Shown in pieces: positions 13,743 through 27,922 of a stretch of 64,000 nucleotides of DNA; position 1 is the stretch's first letter; every line of letters starts with the position of its first letter. Origin of the DNA: Eulemur rufifrons. Taxonomy: Eukaryota; Chordata; Mammalia; Primates; Lemuridae. The DNA lies in contig NC_090989.1 in NCBI RefSeq assembly GCF_041146395.1, positions 239,992,843 through 240,056,842 of the forward strand. The letters are read 5' to 3'. The notes beneath the pieces were generated by a model, which was not told the origin of the DNA, searched no databases, and saw nothing but the letters and a program-made list of their open reading frames with translations. A program made the position numbers and the translations under genes.

Positions 13743-14052
13743 TTGTCTTCCCAGGCTTCAGTTGTTTCATCTGCAAGAAGGAGCTGGACAAAATAGCGTC
13801 TGAAGTTGCATGCTAGTGTGCACCTCTAAAATTCTATGGCCATAATTGCAAGTTGTGAGACTGGTTCTTCCACTATGAATTGTTCCTTTAGAACCAATTA
13901 CACTCTTCTGAGACTCTTGACTATTTGAGTTCTACAGAAGGACATTTTAAGATGCAATTGTTTCAATTCACCAATCAGGGTAGTCTAATAACCTTCTACC
14001 TGTGAGCAAGTACTACCATTGATCCAATGTTTGTTGATATACTAAATGGCAT

Positions 14053-14650
14053 TGTAGGGAATCAGAATATGCCAACCGAAATATACCACTTTGTTATTTT
14101 GAGCTGAAGACAATTGAGAAATAGCAGGTACAAAATAAGCTCTTGGCCCTCCCCTATTTGGCTAAGGGCAAGACATAAATTTCTATTTGTAAAAGTCTCC
14201 TCCTTTCCTCTCCAGGAAAAGGACAACAACTCTTAATTGTTCTAAACTCTTACCAGCTAAGGCTCTTATTAGCCCAGGAATCAGACATGGCACTGAGAGA
14301 GGAATCTACATAGCAAACTTTACTACAATAATCTTTATCTTCTATAAATTTATCCCCATATATCTACCTTCCTATAGTTTGCTGCCCCTAAAAGCTTAAA
14401 CTCCTTTTCTTTGTCTTGTTACTTCTCCACAAATATATTGTTCTTTCTTAAGATGCTAAATAAGTCCCAGGTTTTAACCACCCCTTTGGGTTACTCATCT
14501 CTGAGTTTCTCCTGTGTGTATGTATGCTGCAAATATTAATAAACTCTGTTTTTCTCTTGTTAATCTATCTTTTGTCAGTTTGATTTCCAGGGTCCCAGAT
14601 GGAGAACCTAGGAGGGGAGAGGGAAAAGGCTTTTTCTTCCCTTCCCTACA
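14053..14650 (+). mobile_element. Solitary LTR, ERVL-like (LTR33-type suspected)
   Basis: About 598 bp bounded by TGTAGGGAA at the left and TTCCCTACA at the right, a TG...CA inverted terminal motif. A polyadenylation-like AATAAA occurs at about 14,538, followed by CTGTTTTTCTC and TTTTGTCAGTTTGATT. No internal retroviral genes are next to it, so it is read as a recombined solo LTR. The family name is from memory and is the weak part. No clear 5-bp duplication is seen. Confidence 0.65.
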
Positions 14651-14763
14651 GTTTGATGGTGGTATGTTGTTTTGGTCTTGGTCTTTGTGGTCAGAAAACT
14701 ATGAAGTAGGTGGTGGGAAAATGTAGACAAACAGGCTTCCTTTGAGAAGATTATTCAGCAGAA

Positions 14764-14820
14764 GTAGCAAAAAGATGAGGAATAGCAAAAAGTAGCAAAA
14801 AGATGAGTAGCAAAAAGTAA
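14764..14820. repeat. Short tandem-like repeat built on AGTAGCAAAAAGATGAG
   Basis: AGCAAAAAG occurs four times within about 55 bp, and the longer AGTAGCAAAAAGATGAG unit occurs twice. Confidence 0.75.
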
Positions 14821-14835
14821 ATGGAGTTTAAGAAT

Positions 14836-14873
14836 GGCACTCTAGCCCTGGCAACAAAGCGAGACTCTGTCTC

Positions 14874-14901
<28 letters not shown>
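14836..14901 (+). repeat. Alu 3' end with long poly-A
   Basis: CACTCTAGCCCTGGCAACAA and GCGAGACTCTGTCTC followed by about 28 A. Only the last 40 bp of the Alu body remain. Confidence 0.85.
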
Positions 14902-14904
<3 letters not shown>

Positions 14905-15412
14905 GGGCAAGCAGTAGCAACAGCAGATAATGACTGAGGTAATGTGATAATAGTAAATTTAGAGCAATTTTTTATTATGTAAATGGACATAAATCCATTA
15001 AGAATAGGCAAAATTTTGCTTTTCAGTCGCCTTGACTAAAAACGTACCTTGGTGCGTGAAATACAAAATTTATTACCCCAATAATTCTAGAGGCATTGTG
15101 ATGACCTTGTAAAGAAGAAAGCAATATTTTTATAAAGATAACCAGTGCTTGAACTCTGACCAATGTATTATACACAGAGATGATTTCAACTGACATCAAA
15201 GTAGCATGACTCTTTAATCTGCCTTGTTTTGTTGTTTCAAATAACATTTAAACTCACAGATAGTTCGCTACTTCCCTTGGTCTGGATTTCCTGCACACAG
15301 GGTTAGATTTCTTATCTCTCTGTGTATACATGCCAACCTAAAGAGTAGGTTTTTGTACTTGAAGAATAAAATTACCATGATTTTAAAAATTGACTTCCTA
15401 ATTCTGTTCTAA
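14902..15412. other. Unassigned intergenic stretch
   Basis: AT-rich, no recognisable repeat or gene. Confidence 0.5.
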
Positions 15413-15536
15413 GGCTGGGTGCGGCGGCTCACGCCTTTAATCCTAGCACTCTGGGAGCCCGAGGCAGGAGGGTCGCTTGAGGTCTGGAGTTCAAGACCAG
15501 CCTGAGCAAAAGCAAGACCCTGTCTTTTTAAAAAAT
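15413..15536 (+). repeat. Alu monomer (left arm)
   Basis: GGCTGGGTGCGGCGGCTCAC through GCAAAAGCAAGACCCTGTC; no right arm. Confidence 0.87.
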
Positions 15537-15689
15537 TTCTGTTCTGCCTCTGAGTTTTTTTCTCCCTCCCAGCCGCATCCCCTCCTCCACTCACAGTGTA
15601 GCCTTTGCTTCAGTAATACTCAGTTTCTTTTCTTTTTTCTTTTTTTTTTTTAAGTACCCAGTTTCTTATAGTTTCCCAAAACACTATGT

Positions 15690-15840
15690 CCCATCTCTGT
15701 TAACTTGGCACATGCTGTTCCCTCTCCCTGGGACACCTTCTTCTTCCTACTCCCCACCCTACAGGCCTGGCTAACTCCTATTCACCCTCCAGAGCTCAGC
15801 GCAATGAACTGTCACTTCCTCTTGGAAACTTTGCTATTAT
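15690..15840 (+). repeat. L2 LINE 3' fragment
   Basis: CACATGCTGTTCCCTCTCCC, TGGGACACCTTCTTC, AACTGTCACTTCCTC follow sense L2. Confidence 0.7.
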
Positions 15841-16389
15841 AAAACCGCGATAAATATCTCTGTACCTATCTTTTTTTCCTTGCATGTATCTTTGCACACA
15901 TTCCTGACTGTGCTCTTAGTGGAAATGATTAGAAGTGGAGTTACTGTGACAAAGATTATTCACATTTGCAAGGATGCTAATCCACATAAAAGCACTTTCT
16001 TGAAGGAGTCAAGAGTGCTAAAATGCTTATGAAGTCAAACAGTTCCCAACTTGCAAATCAGCACAAACAAGTGGCCTTTTCTGCTTCATTCTCCTTGCCC
16101 CTGAGCCCTTGCGCTGCTGAGACCCTTTCCTTTCCATAAATGCCCCTGCTCTTTTCCTGGCGGAGCCTGTACAGATCTGTGCTAGAAATCTCCCCTTCTG
16201 CCCCTTCGTCACCCTGGAGTTGTCCACCTGCCTCACCCACCTCCTAACACTCATGATGGACAGAAGTTCCAAGCTGTAGAATATACACGATTAAAGGAGC
16301 CAAATGGTCAGATGTCAGGAGTTTCCAACAAAAATAACTCAAGGCTTTTAAAAAGTGTGTTTTTTTCTTGTTTGTTGGTTTTTTGTTTC
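15841..16389. other. Unassigned intergenic stretch
   Basis: No repeat assigned. The two overlapping minus-strand frames at 16,027-16,272 have no recognisable domain. Confidence 0.5.
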
Positions 16390-16673
16390 TTGAGACAGCC
16401 TCGCTCCCTCACCCCGGGTAGAGTGCAGTGGCGTCACCATAGCTCACAGCAATCTCAAACTCCTGGGCTCAAGCTATCCTCCTGCCCCAGCCTCCGGAGT
16501 AGCTGATACTGCAGGGGCACGCCACCATGCCCAGCTAATTTTTTTTCTATTTTTCAGTAGACACAGGGGTCTCACTCTTGCTCAGGCTGGTCTCAAACTC
16601 CTGACCTCAAGCTCTTCTCCTGCCTCAGCCTCCCAGAGAGCTAGGATTACAGGTGTGAGCCACCACGCCTGGC
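16390..16673 (-). repeat. Alu SINE, full dimer, diverged
   Basis: Antisense dimer with GAGACAGCCTCGCTCCCTCA, TCTTGCTCAGGCTGGTCTC and CCACCACGCCTGGCC. Confidence 0.9.
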
Positions 16674-17286
16674 CACAACAAATTTAGTTTAAAGATTTTA
16701 ATTGGCTTTTATTTGCAATTCCAGAATCAGGCAACATCTCATTCTATGAAATATGAAATAGAATGGGTGTTCCAATGAGCCTAGCATTGCAGGTTGATTT
16801 TATATACAGAGAAGGGCTGAGGAGAGCACAAACAGAAAACAAAAAGCAGATTGGTCACTTCAAAGTTGTTTTTCTTATAAAGATTAAAGCAGAGTAGATT
16901 TTTCTTATCATGCAGGCTATAACAGGTTTTCTTTGGGAATTTGGCTATTATCTTTCTTTCTGTCTTTCTATCTCCTGATTTCTGAGAAGTTGAGATAAAG
17001 ATCTTCTGTGGCATGGAACTTCACCATGATTAACACCATTTTTGGTTTGGTTCATTGGACTAAGAGCTCAGCAATGGCCAAATCAATGGCCTCCGATAAA
17101 TTTTATTTAACATATAGAACATCACCAAAATATAAATTTTTGCTTGCAAGGACACCATTAAGAAAATGAAAAGACAAACCACAGAATGGGAAAAAATATA
17201 CACAAATCATATACCTGATAAGGGTGTTCTTTATATATTCTAGATATATAAATGATGAGGATGTGGAAAAATTAGAACTCTTATAG

Positions 17287-17552
17287 GCCAGAGGATCGCT
17301 TGAGGTCAGGAGCAAGACTGAGCAAGAGCAAGACCCCGTCTCTACTAAAAGTAGAAAAAATTAGCTGGGTGTGGTGGTGCCTGCCTGCAGTCCCAGCTAC
17401 TCTGGAGGGAGGCTGAGGCAGGAGGATCACTTGAGCCCAGGAGGATGAGGTTTCAGTGAGTTATGATGATGCCATAGTACTCTAGCCGGGGGCAACAGAG
17501 TGAGACTCAGTCCCAATTAAAAGAAAAAAAAAAAAGAAAAAGAAAAAAGAAA
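17287..17552 (+). repeat. Alu SINE nested in L1, 5'-truncated
   Basis: AGAGGATCGCTTGAGGTCAG to GAGTGAGACTCAGTCCC with an AAAG-rich tail. Flanking ACTCTTATA / ATCTTATA looks like a target duplication. Confidence 0.87.
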
Positions 17553-17756
17553 TCTTATACATTGCCAGAGGGAATGTACAATGGTACAGCTTCTATAGAA
17601 AACAGTTTGTTGGTTACTTCAAAAGCTAAGCATATATCACTTAGTTGGGTTGATGGTTTTAAAAAAAATAGTTAAACACAGCATTACCATATGACTCAGA
17701 AATTCTACTCCCAGGTATATATACACAGAAGAATTGAAAACAAGTACTCAGGTCAT

Positions 17757-17843
17757 GTAGTGGCTCATGCCTGTAATCCCAGCACTTTGGGAGGCTGAGG
17801 CAGGAGGCACGCTTGAGGCCAGAAGTTTAAGACCAGCTAAAAC
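17757..17843 (+). repeat. Alu left-arm fragment nested in L1
   Basis: TAGTGGCTCATGCCTGTAAT to GAAGTTTAAGACCAGC; truncated at both sides. Confidence 0.82.
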
Positions 17844-18109
17844 TTGAAAACATTATGCTATGTGAAAGAAGCCAGACACAAAAAGCCACATATTAGTATG
17901 ATTCCATTTAAATGAAATATCCAGAATAAGCAATCCGTAAATACAGGAAATAGATTAGTGATTGCCAGGGGCTGGGGAAAGTGGATTGGGGAGTGACTAC
18001 TTACGGGTATAGGGTTTCTTTTTGGAGTGATGGCAATGTTCTGGATTTAGATAGTGGTGATGGTTGCACAACTCAGTGAATACACTAAAAGCCATTGAAC
18101 TGTGTAGTT

Positions 18110-18245
18110 TATTTATTTATTTTTTTATAGAGACAGCGGTCTCACTCTTGCTCAGGCTGGTCTTGAACTCCTGAGGTCAAGTAATCCTCCTGCCACAGCC
18201 TCCCAGAGTGCTAGGATTATAGGCATGAGCCACCGTGCCTGGCCC
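18110..18245 (-). repeat. Alu single arm nested in L1
   Basis: (ATTT)n, then TCTCACTCTTGCTCAGGCTG and CCACCGTGCCTGGCC; antisense. Confidence 0.87.
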
Positions 18246-18512
18246 TGAATTGTATAGTTTAAATTGGTGAGTTATTAAATATATAGTATGTAAATTATAT
18301 CTCAATAAAGCTGTTAAATTTACCAAGGCTTGGGGGAAAATTAGTCAATGACTGCATATAATTTCCAATGTAAGTTTTGGAAAAGTATCATGAAAATATA
18401 ACAAAGATTGGATAAGATAATGCAGGTCCTATGTTTCTAAATGTAAGTCTTATTTTCATAGCATGAGTTCCTGCATAAGATAAAATGAGTATTTAAATAC
18501 TGTATTTAAGAT

Positions 18513-18830
18513 TTAGGCTGGGTGAAGTGGCTCACACCTGTAATCCTAGCACTTCGGGAGGCCGAGGCAAGAGCATTACTTGAGGCCAGGAGATCAAGAC
18601 CAACTTGAGCAACATAGCTGAGACACTGTTTCTACCAAAAAAAAAAAAAAAAAAAAAAAAAAATTAGACGGGAGTGGTGACATGCACCTGTAGTCCCAGC
18701 TTCTTGGGAGGCTGAGGCAGGAGGATCACTTGTGCCCAAGAGTTTGAGGTTGCAGTGAACTATGATGAGGCCACTGCCCTCTAGCTCAGGAAACACAGCG
18801 AGACCCTGACTCAAAAAACAAAACAAAAAT
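18513..18830 (+). repeat. Alu SINE, full dimer
   Basis: GGCTGGGTGAAGTGGCTCAC, a 27-A linker, second arm to CAGCGAGACCCTGACTC. Confidence 0.92.
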
Positions 18831-19999
18831 ATTGCATTTAGTGTCAGACTTCCTTTCCTTAGCTTTTCCACGATGTAGAATTTTAGCTCTTGCTCAGACT
18901 CTACAATTAAAATGAAAATAGAAAAACGTGACTCTCTTAAACTGTAGATATTTAATTAAGACTAATTTGCAGGCATCGTGGTAAAATAAAATGGTTAAAA
19001 CATTTTTATAGATATAAAACTCATTGTTCAAATAAAATCTAAGTTGGAAGTCTAGTGTGTGAAACAGATGAAAATGTTATGAATGGAGCTGCTTTGAGTT
19101 ATGGAGGAAGGAAGCCTTTGCCTCCACCCCTCCAGACAAAAACGACTCAGCCCGGGCAGGTCTATGCAGCTCCTTACTGTTCGCTGGAGGACAGTGTGAA
19201 AGCTCTGGGGGACTCAGCATCTTCTTCTGTCCCGAATTGTGTCGTCTTTGGTGAGGTAAAGAAACTCCATAGGCTCCTGACAGAAAACTCCTATCTGTGA
19301 GATGAAGGAATTGGAGAACAACTCCTTGAAAGCCCCTCCTAGGGTCAAAGTCTACAATTCTCTGGCCCTGAAACAGCTAAAATAAAGGCTAGCAGCTACT
19401 GGCTTCTCAAATGTTTACCAATCATCCCAGAGCTTAAGAAATTGGAACAAAGATCAAAACAAGCCCTGGGCTATCACCACCTTTCCCAAACCTACAAAAT
19501 AAACAGCAAACCGTGGATAAAAATGGAGAGTAGGGATAAGGCATATGTCAAGGTGAATGGTCTGAACAAAGGGCAGCTGGTTTTCACTGATCTTTCTTAT
19601 CTCTTAGATAAAGACAGTTAATGGGCCATAAATACAAACAAAGAATCTGGTTGCCAGGTATCCAGGAAAGAGGGAGGAGGGGCAGTATTTCCCTCCCTGG
19701 AGGAGGGGAGCAGCGCCTCAAGAAGCAGCAGCACAGAATGTCCCTCCTGAAATGGGAAACTGGCCGTGGGTCAGGCAGCTGTGGGTCAGGTGAACACTCT
19801 CACTCAGTCCCCAGAACTGGAAACCTGTTGAAGAGCTGGGGGGTGGGTGGAGCAGAAATTCTGCTGGCCAAGGTGCTGCTGGGCTGTGGAGAGGTTGAAC
19901 TGAATGAGGGACTCCACAGCCCTCGTCACAGAACACCTGACGGAGCTGCAGCCCAAATACTCCTGATCCCGTGAAGTTAGTAGACCATCTGCATTGGTA
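18831..19999. other. Long single-copy-like intergenic stretch
   Basis: No repeat recognised. Base composition is richer (clusters of GGAGG and CTGGGG at 19,660-19,960). Frames at 19,055-19,300 (81 aa) and 19,621-19,974 (117 aa) overlap minus-strand frames and show no domain or splice context. A lineage-specific lncRNA or a weakly conserved element cannot be excluded. Confidence 0.5.
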
Positions 20000-20105
20000 G
20001 CTCCTGTGAGTTTATTAGAAACGCAGAATCTCAGGTTCAACCCACACCTACTCAATCACAATCTGCATTTTAACAAGATCCCTGGTGACTGTGCATGAAA
20101 GCTTG
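20000..20105 (+). mobile_element. MER5A-like hAT fragment
   Basis: AGAAACGCAGAATCTCAGG, CAATCACAATCTGCATTTTA, ACAAGATCCCTGGTGACTGT match the MER5A 3' half. Confidence 0.75.
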
Positions 20106-20250
20106 GGTGTGGCTGGAACATTATCTTCACAAAGACAGCAACCTCGCTGGCTGTACCTAGTGAAAGGGAAAACCCCTGCACACTCAAGCCACTGTATCTA
20201 CCAGTTCCACCAATTTTAATACAGAAGGAGCTGAAGGCTAAAAAGTACTT

Positions 20251-20554
<304 letters not shown>

Positions 20555-21151
20555 TCATGTTAAAACCATCCTTCAATCCTGGCAAAAATCAATATAAGCA
20601 TAGATTAATTCTAACTAATCCTGGTATATAATAGGTAAGAATGGTAATAGGTAAACAAGCCCCTCTACGTGAATCCTGCCATGGTAGGCCTGTACAATAC
20701 TGGAAAAATAAGTTTATTTTTGGCCCTTTCAAGATTTTTTTTTTTACTTTGAAAAATATTTTAGTGTAATATCTGATACATACCAAAGAATGTGTTACAA
20801 AATATAATATAGAATAAACACTCTTCATAAGAACAAGAACATTTCAATATCAGGATTTACTTCCTTTTGGGATCGTATCTTACACCTATTTGCGAAGGGG
20901 TCTGGCTTCTAGCTACCTAACATTAATGTAAAAGCTTTGAAAAATACGTATTCAATAAAGTGCTACATGATAATGGCTTTAGATTTTTTACCATCCTTGG
21001 GTGTATAGAAATTTTTATAGAATTTTTTCTGATAATAAATGTGTATATGCTCATTGTAGAAAATTTTGAAAATAGGAATAAGTATGAGGAAAATAAAAAT
21101 AACCAGTAATAATCCCACTATGTCCAGATAGTTACTGTTAACATTTAAAAA

Positions 21152-21181
21152 TACACACACACACACACACACACACACACG
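21152..21181. repeat. (AC)n microsatellite
   Basis: About 15 AC units without interruption, between an old repeat-like segment and an Alu. Confidence 0.95.
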
Positions 21182-21235
21182 AATACATTTTCATAGCTAT
21201 CTTGAATTCCTTTTAAGACACAAAGATATAAGTTT

Positions 21236-21589
21236 CTTTTTTTTCTTTTCTTTTTTTTTTTTTTTTGAGACAGAGTCTCACTTTGTTGCCCAGGCTAGAG
21301 TGAGTGCCATGGCGTCAGCCTAGCTCACAGCAACCTCAAACTCCTGGGCTCAAGCGATCCTCCTGCCTCAGCCTCCCGAGTAGCTGGGACTACAGGCATG
21401 CGCCACTATGCCCGGCTAATTTTTCTATATATATATATTTTTAGTTGTCCATATAATTTTTTTCTATTTTTAGTAGAGACGGGGTCTCGCTCTTGCTCAG
21501 GCTGGTCTCGAACTCCTGACCTTGAGCGATCCACCCGCCTCGGCCTCCCAGAGTGCTAGGATTACAGGCGTGAGCCACCACGCCCGGCC
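21236..21589 (-). repeat. Young strepsirrhine Alu with GTGA duplication
   Basis: Antisense full dimer, low divergence. It shares CACTTTGTTGCC, GAGTGAGTGCC, CGCCACTATGCCC and CCTTGAGCGATCCACCCG with the Alu at 51,076. Confidence 0.95.
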
Positions 21590-21599
21590 GATTATATAT

Positions 21600-21752
21600 T
21601 TTTAAAGGCAAGGTCTCGCTCTGTCACCCAGGCTGGGGTGCTGTGGCAGGGCCATAGCTTACTGAAACCTCAAACTCCTGGCCTCAAGTGATCCTCCCAC
21701 CTTGGCCTCCCTGAACCCTGGGATTATAAATATAAGCCACCGCACTGACAGG
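21600..21752 (-). repeat. Alu monomer (FLAM-type), old
   Basis: CTCGCTCTGTCACCCAGGCT, ACTGAAACCTCAAACTCC, AAGCCACCGCACTGACAGG. Confidence 0.82.
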
Positions 21753-21968
21753 TAGGAAATTTATTTGGGATTAAGGTCTTCTCAAATTGCAGCAAACAAA
21801 CTATTTGCAATTCCAAAAATATTGATACTCCCAGATAGTCAGATATTAGGTAACCCAAATAGCCCCAGGCCCATGATATGGGTGTTAATAATTTGACATT
21901 ATAATTCAAACAAGTTGGCATCAAATTCTTTTTTTTTTTTTTTAATTTTTTTTTTTTTTTTTTTTTTA

Positions 21969-22013
21969 ATGGAACGCTTCACGAATTTGCGTGTCATCCT
22001 TGCGCAGGGGCCC

Positions 22014-22063
<50 letters not shown>

Positions 22064-22069
22064 GAGCAC
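21969..22069 (-). pseudogene. RNU6 (retrocopy): U6 snRNA retrocopy, near-perfect, with poly-A tail
   Basis: The minus strand starts GTGCTCGCTTCGGCAGCACA and ends AAGCGTTCCAT, covering U6 nt 1-101. I find one difference from the canonical RNA (nt 57, T to G; plus-strand 22,013). The spliceosomal ACAGAGA box (minus strand) is intact. After nt 101 an A-rich tail of about 40 nt replaces the normal 3' end. A 12-bp direct repeat GGCATCAAATTC lies at 21,917-21,928 and 22,070-22,081. These are marks of L1-mediated retroposition. No U6-type proximal element or properly spaced TATA box is seen upstream, so expression from its own promoter is unlikely. The high identity indicates a fairly recent insertion. 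Confidence 0.95.
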
Positions 22070-22081
22070 GGCATCAAATTC

Positions 22082-23832
<1,751 letters not shown>

Positions 23833-24160
23833 AAAAGGAGTAGGAATGGTTAAATAAGAGGTAGATGAAAACATTTCTTACCTTCCTCTTCTTTCTAATA
23901 TAAAAATACATATAGGGCTATTGCTAAACACCATGTTTAAATGATACCCATATCAGGCAAGATTTTATTGAAAACACACACATAGGCTAAATATGATACT
24001 TTTTCTACATTTCAAATACATCTTGGTTTTCTTCACAGACTGAATAGGAAGGCTTCTTTGAAATGGTCTCTTGTCAAGAGAGTACCCATACATCACACCA
24101 AAATTCCTTTGGTAACATGAGCTCAATGAAGTTCTTCTCTATTTTAATCAAGTCCAGACT

Positions 24161-24495
24161 ATTTTCTTTTTCTTTTCTTTTCTTTTCTTTCTTTCTTTTT
24201 TTTTTTCTTTTGAGACAGGATCTTCCTCTATTGCCCAGGCTGGAGTGCAGTGGCATCATCATAGGTCACTGCAATCACCCACTCCTGGGCTCAAGCAATC
24301 CTCCTACCTCAGCCTCTCAAGTAGCTAGGGCTACAGGTGGCTGCCACCACACCAAGATAATTGTTCTATTTTTTGTAGAGACAGGGGTCTCGCTATGTTG
24401 CTCAGGCTAGTCTCAAACTCCTAGCCTCAAATAATCCTCCTGCCTCAGCTTCCCAAAGTGCTGGGAATACAGACATGAGTCACTGCACTTGGTCC
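24161..24495 (-). repeat. Alu SINE with (TTTTC)n tail
   Basis: Tail of CTTTT/CTTT units, then GAGACAGGATCTTCCTCTAT, with the end at CACTGCACTTGGTCC. Flanking ACTATTTTC / ACTATTCTC resembles a decayed target duplication. Confidence 0.92.
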
Positions 24496-25023
24496 TGACT
24501 ATTCTCTTGCTACACAAAATTACTTTAAGGGTTAATTTAGTTTTCTTAGTTTTTTAAATTTGGTTTTCTTTGTCCCCCCCACCCCAATCAGCTAAAGGTC
24601 CTTATCAGTATCTTCTGATTGCTTTGTTCTCTTTCCAGTTGGCATCAGAATAAAGAGATGATAGTCACAAAAACACAACCTTATACTGACAGATCCACAG
24701 GGAGTCATTAGCTATTCTTTTCTTAAAAAAGCAACCTCACTCAGCAGTAGAAATCCAGCTGTTCCCTGTTTGCTTTTGCTCCTTCACAGTCTACTTCTGA
24801 TAGACTGTCTTATTTTTTTCACCTATACCAAAACATCCTCTTCATTTAAACATTTCATAGATTTTATCAGATGATTGTAATATGTATTTGGGTCTACAGT
24901 TAAGCAAATTGAAGAAAATAAATTATTCATGACCTCACCGACCTTCATGGTGGTTATCTGCACATCTATGTGTGCATATGAATATTCACACAGATTTTAA
25001 AGGTCATCTTCTGGTGCATATTA

Positions 25024-25410
<387 letters not shown>

Positions 25411-25412
25411 TC

Positions 25413-26295
25413 AAAAACATAATTTTTAATATGATGCATAGCAGTCCACCTTATGGATGTCCTACAATTAAGTAATGACTTCAAAAATTAACTAAGATGT
25501 AGCCTTGGTTATTTTTTAGCTAAAATTTCTACAAATGTTTTTGTGGAGTTTTTTTTTTTTTTTTTTTTTAAGACAAGGTCTTGCTCTGTTGCCTGGACTA
25601 GAGTGCAGTGATAGCATCATAGCTCACTGCAACCTCCAACTCTTGGGCTCAAGGGATCCTCCTGCCTCAGCTTCCTGAGAAGCTGGGACTACACATGCAT
25701 GCCACCACACCCAGCCACTATAATTTTTTTTATTTTTTGTACAGACAGGGATCTTGCTGTGTTGTTCAGGCTAGTCTTAAACTCCTGGCTTCAATTGATC
25801 CTTTCTCCTTGGCCTCCCAAAGTGCTAGGATTACAGGTGTGAATCACCATGCCCAGCCAAATTTCTACAAATGTATTAAACTATTTGTTGGATAAGAAGG
25901 TACAAATAGTATTTAGGCATTTAATAAACACTGTCAAATTACCCTGCTGAAAGTACGTATCAATTAACACTTCTATCTGTAGTTTATAAAAGTTTCCTTA
26001 ACACCAACACCTCCTTTTTTCATTCTTTTCCCCCCTTTGCTAATCTGCTGAATGAAAGACAATATTTTATTTTAATTTTTTCTCTCCCTATTACTAGTAA
26101 ATGCAAATATATTTCCCTATATTTGCCATTTTGTATTTCATCTGAATTTTTGGGTCATGATTTTGGCCATTTTTCTTATGTAAATATCACATTTTATACA
26201 ATTTCTCATGTAAGTGTGCTATTTATATTTTTATTATTGATTTGAAAGAGCCATTTATATATACTAAAAACAGTTAACTTTCATACATTTATTAT
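25413..26295 (-). mobile_element. L1 fragment split by an Alu
   Basis: Antisense L1: AATATGATGCATAGCAGTCC, TTATGGATGTCCTACAATTA, then after the Alu CTGTCAAATTACCCTGC, ACACTTCTATCTGTAG and CACCAACACCTCC. Confidence 0.78.
25541..25858 (-). repeat. Alu SINE nested in L1
   Basis: Antisense dimer. AAATTTCTACAAATG occurs on both sides (about 25,524 and 25,859). Confidence 0.93.
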
Positions 26296-26319
26296 AACTT
26301 TTTATGTAATAAAGTCTAA

Positions 26320-26465
26320 CAAACTGGAAAAATCCAAAATATCCATTAAGGGCTTGATTAAATACATTGTCATTCATTTATATAATAGAATGTACAAGGC
26401 ATATGTTAGAAAGAGTGAGGTAGATCTGTAAGTGCTGATGAGAAAAAATGTCCACTATAAACTGT
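26320..26465 (+). mobile_element. L1 3' fragment, sense
   Basis: CAAAATATCCATTAAGGGCT, TAATAGAATGTACAAGGC, GAGTGAGGTAGATCTGTAAG resemble the sense L1 ORF2 end region. Confidence 0.65.
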
Positions 26466-26782
<317 letters not shown>

Positions 26783-27922
26783 ACTATTTAATTAAGCTCC
26801 ATCTTTCCCCAATTTTGTCTTATTGTAAACTATAATTTGTGTCCTAAATCTGTTTCTGAGTTATATATTCTGTTCCTCTGATCTGTCTTCCTAGTTGGAC
26901 ACTTGTTTTAATTTTCAAACTTTAAGTAGATTTTAATGTCTGCTAGATAAACCAGATTAAAAGATAATCTATGGTCTGAATATTTATGATACATATAATG
27001 GAAAAGGGGTAAATATTCCTACTATGTCAAGAATTCCATTAAGATGCTCGTAGCTGCAAGTATCAGAAACTTATCTCAAATGGTTTTGAAAATAAGGAAT
27101 TTTACTGGCTCACAAAAATGCAAGTACAGAGGTGGGTAGGGCTTTAAGTTCTATTTCATCGGTCTTTGGGTCCATTACCTGTGGTTTTCTCTGTTCTTTC
27201 CCCACATAAACTGGCTTTGTCTTCAGAGATTGGCTTCCCTCATTATAGCAAGATGGCTTCCAGAAGCCAGTAGAGGATATTGTCTCCCAAACCCTTCCTT
27301 TCACTCTAATTGTGCCAACTTAGGTAATTTACCTAACCCTGGACCAAAAACTGTGTCCAGAGTTAATGCTTTGGTGATGATGATTTCTAGCATGAATTAT
27401 TCCCTGGCAAGAGATGGGATTTCTACAGGACTGACCATTCAATCCCTGTCCTGAGTTACTTTCCTATAGAATTCTTACATCTTGGATCCTTATACTTAGG
27501 ACATAGCTGTTATTTCATGCAGTACTTTTGTGAGAATTCTTTAGTATGCAGAAATAATCTCTCATTGTGACTTATTTCACTTATAAGTCTACAGAAGAGG
27601 CAAAATATGGCCTAGCTTCATGATAGAGCTGCTTTATTTTACTATAATATTTTGATAACAGTTTTGTTTCTATGGCTAAATTATACCAGTGTGATCTAGG
27701 GACATGAAGAAAACAGATACATTTATTGACAATTTCCTTTTATATATAGTAGCCAATGTCTAAAAAGCATATCCTTACTTAAAGGTCCAAGCTGAAGGAG
27801 CTTCAATTAATATTAGCAACATATTATAATTCTGAATCCTGAGTTACTATTAAATAAAACTTACTCATTGTATTACTTGAAATTTACTTGTGAAAAAAAA
27901 CACTAGACTGACGGAAACCAAC
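26783..27922. other. Mixed stretch with an unresolved old repeat
   Basis: Between about 27,040 and 27,440, TTTTACTGGCTCACAAAAAT, AGCAAGATGGCTTCCAGAAG and ACCAAAAACTGTGTCCAG look like a medium-reiterated mammalian repeat, but I cannot name the family. The remainder is unassigned. Confidence 0.45.

Larger units (their letters stand above)
17100..18325 (+). mobile_element. L1M LINE 3' end, split by three Alus
   Basis: Sense L1: ATTGCCAGAGGGAATGTACA, TATGACTCAGAAATTCTACT, ATGCTATGTGAAAGAAGCCA, ATTGCCAGGGGCTGGGGAAA, GATGGTTGCACAACTCAGTG and the end CTCAATAAAGCTGTTAAATT. Alus interrupt it at 17,287, 17,757 and 18,110. Confidence 0.82.

Noticed and set aside
19621..19974. 117-codon plus-strand open frame
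   Set aside because: Opposed minus-strand frames cover the same bases, and the peptide has no recognisable motif.
21969..22069. U6 as a functional snRNA gene
   Set aside because: A-rich tail and target duplication show retroposition. Upstream TATATG lies about 17 bases from the start, not at the usual distance, and no proximal element is seen.
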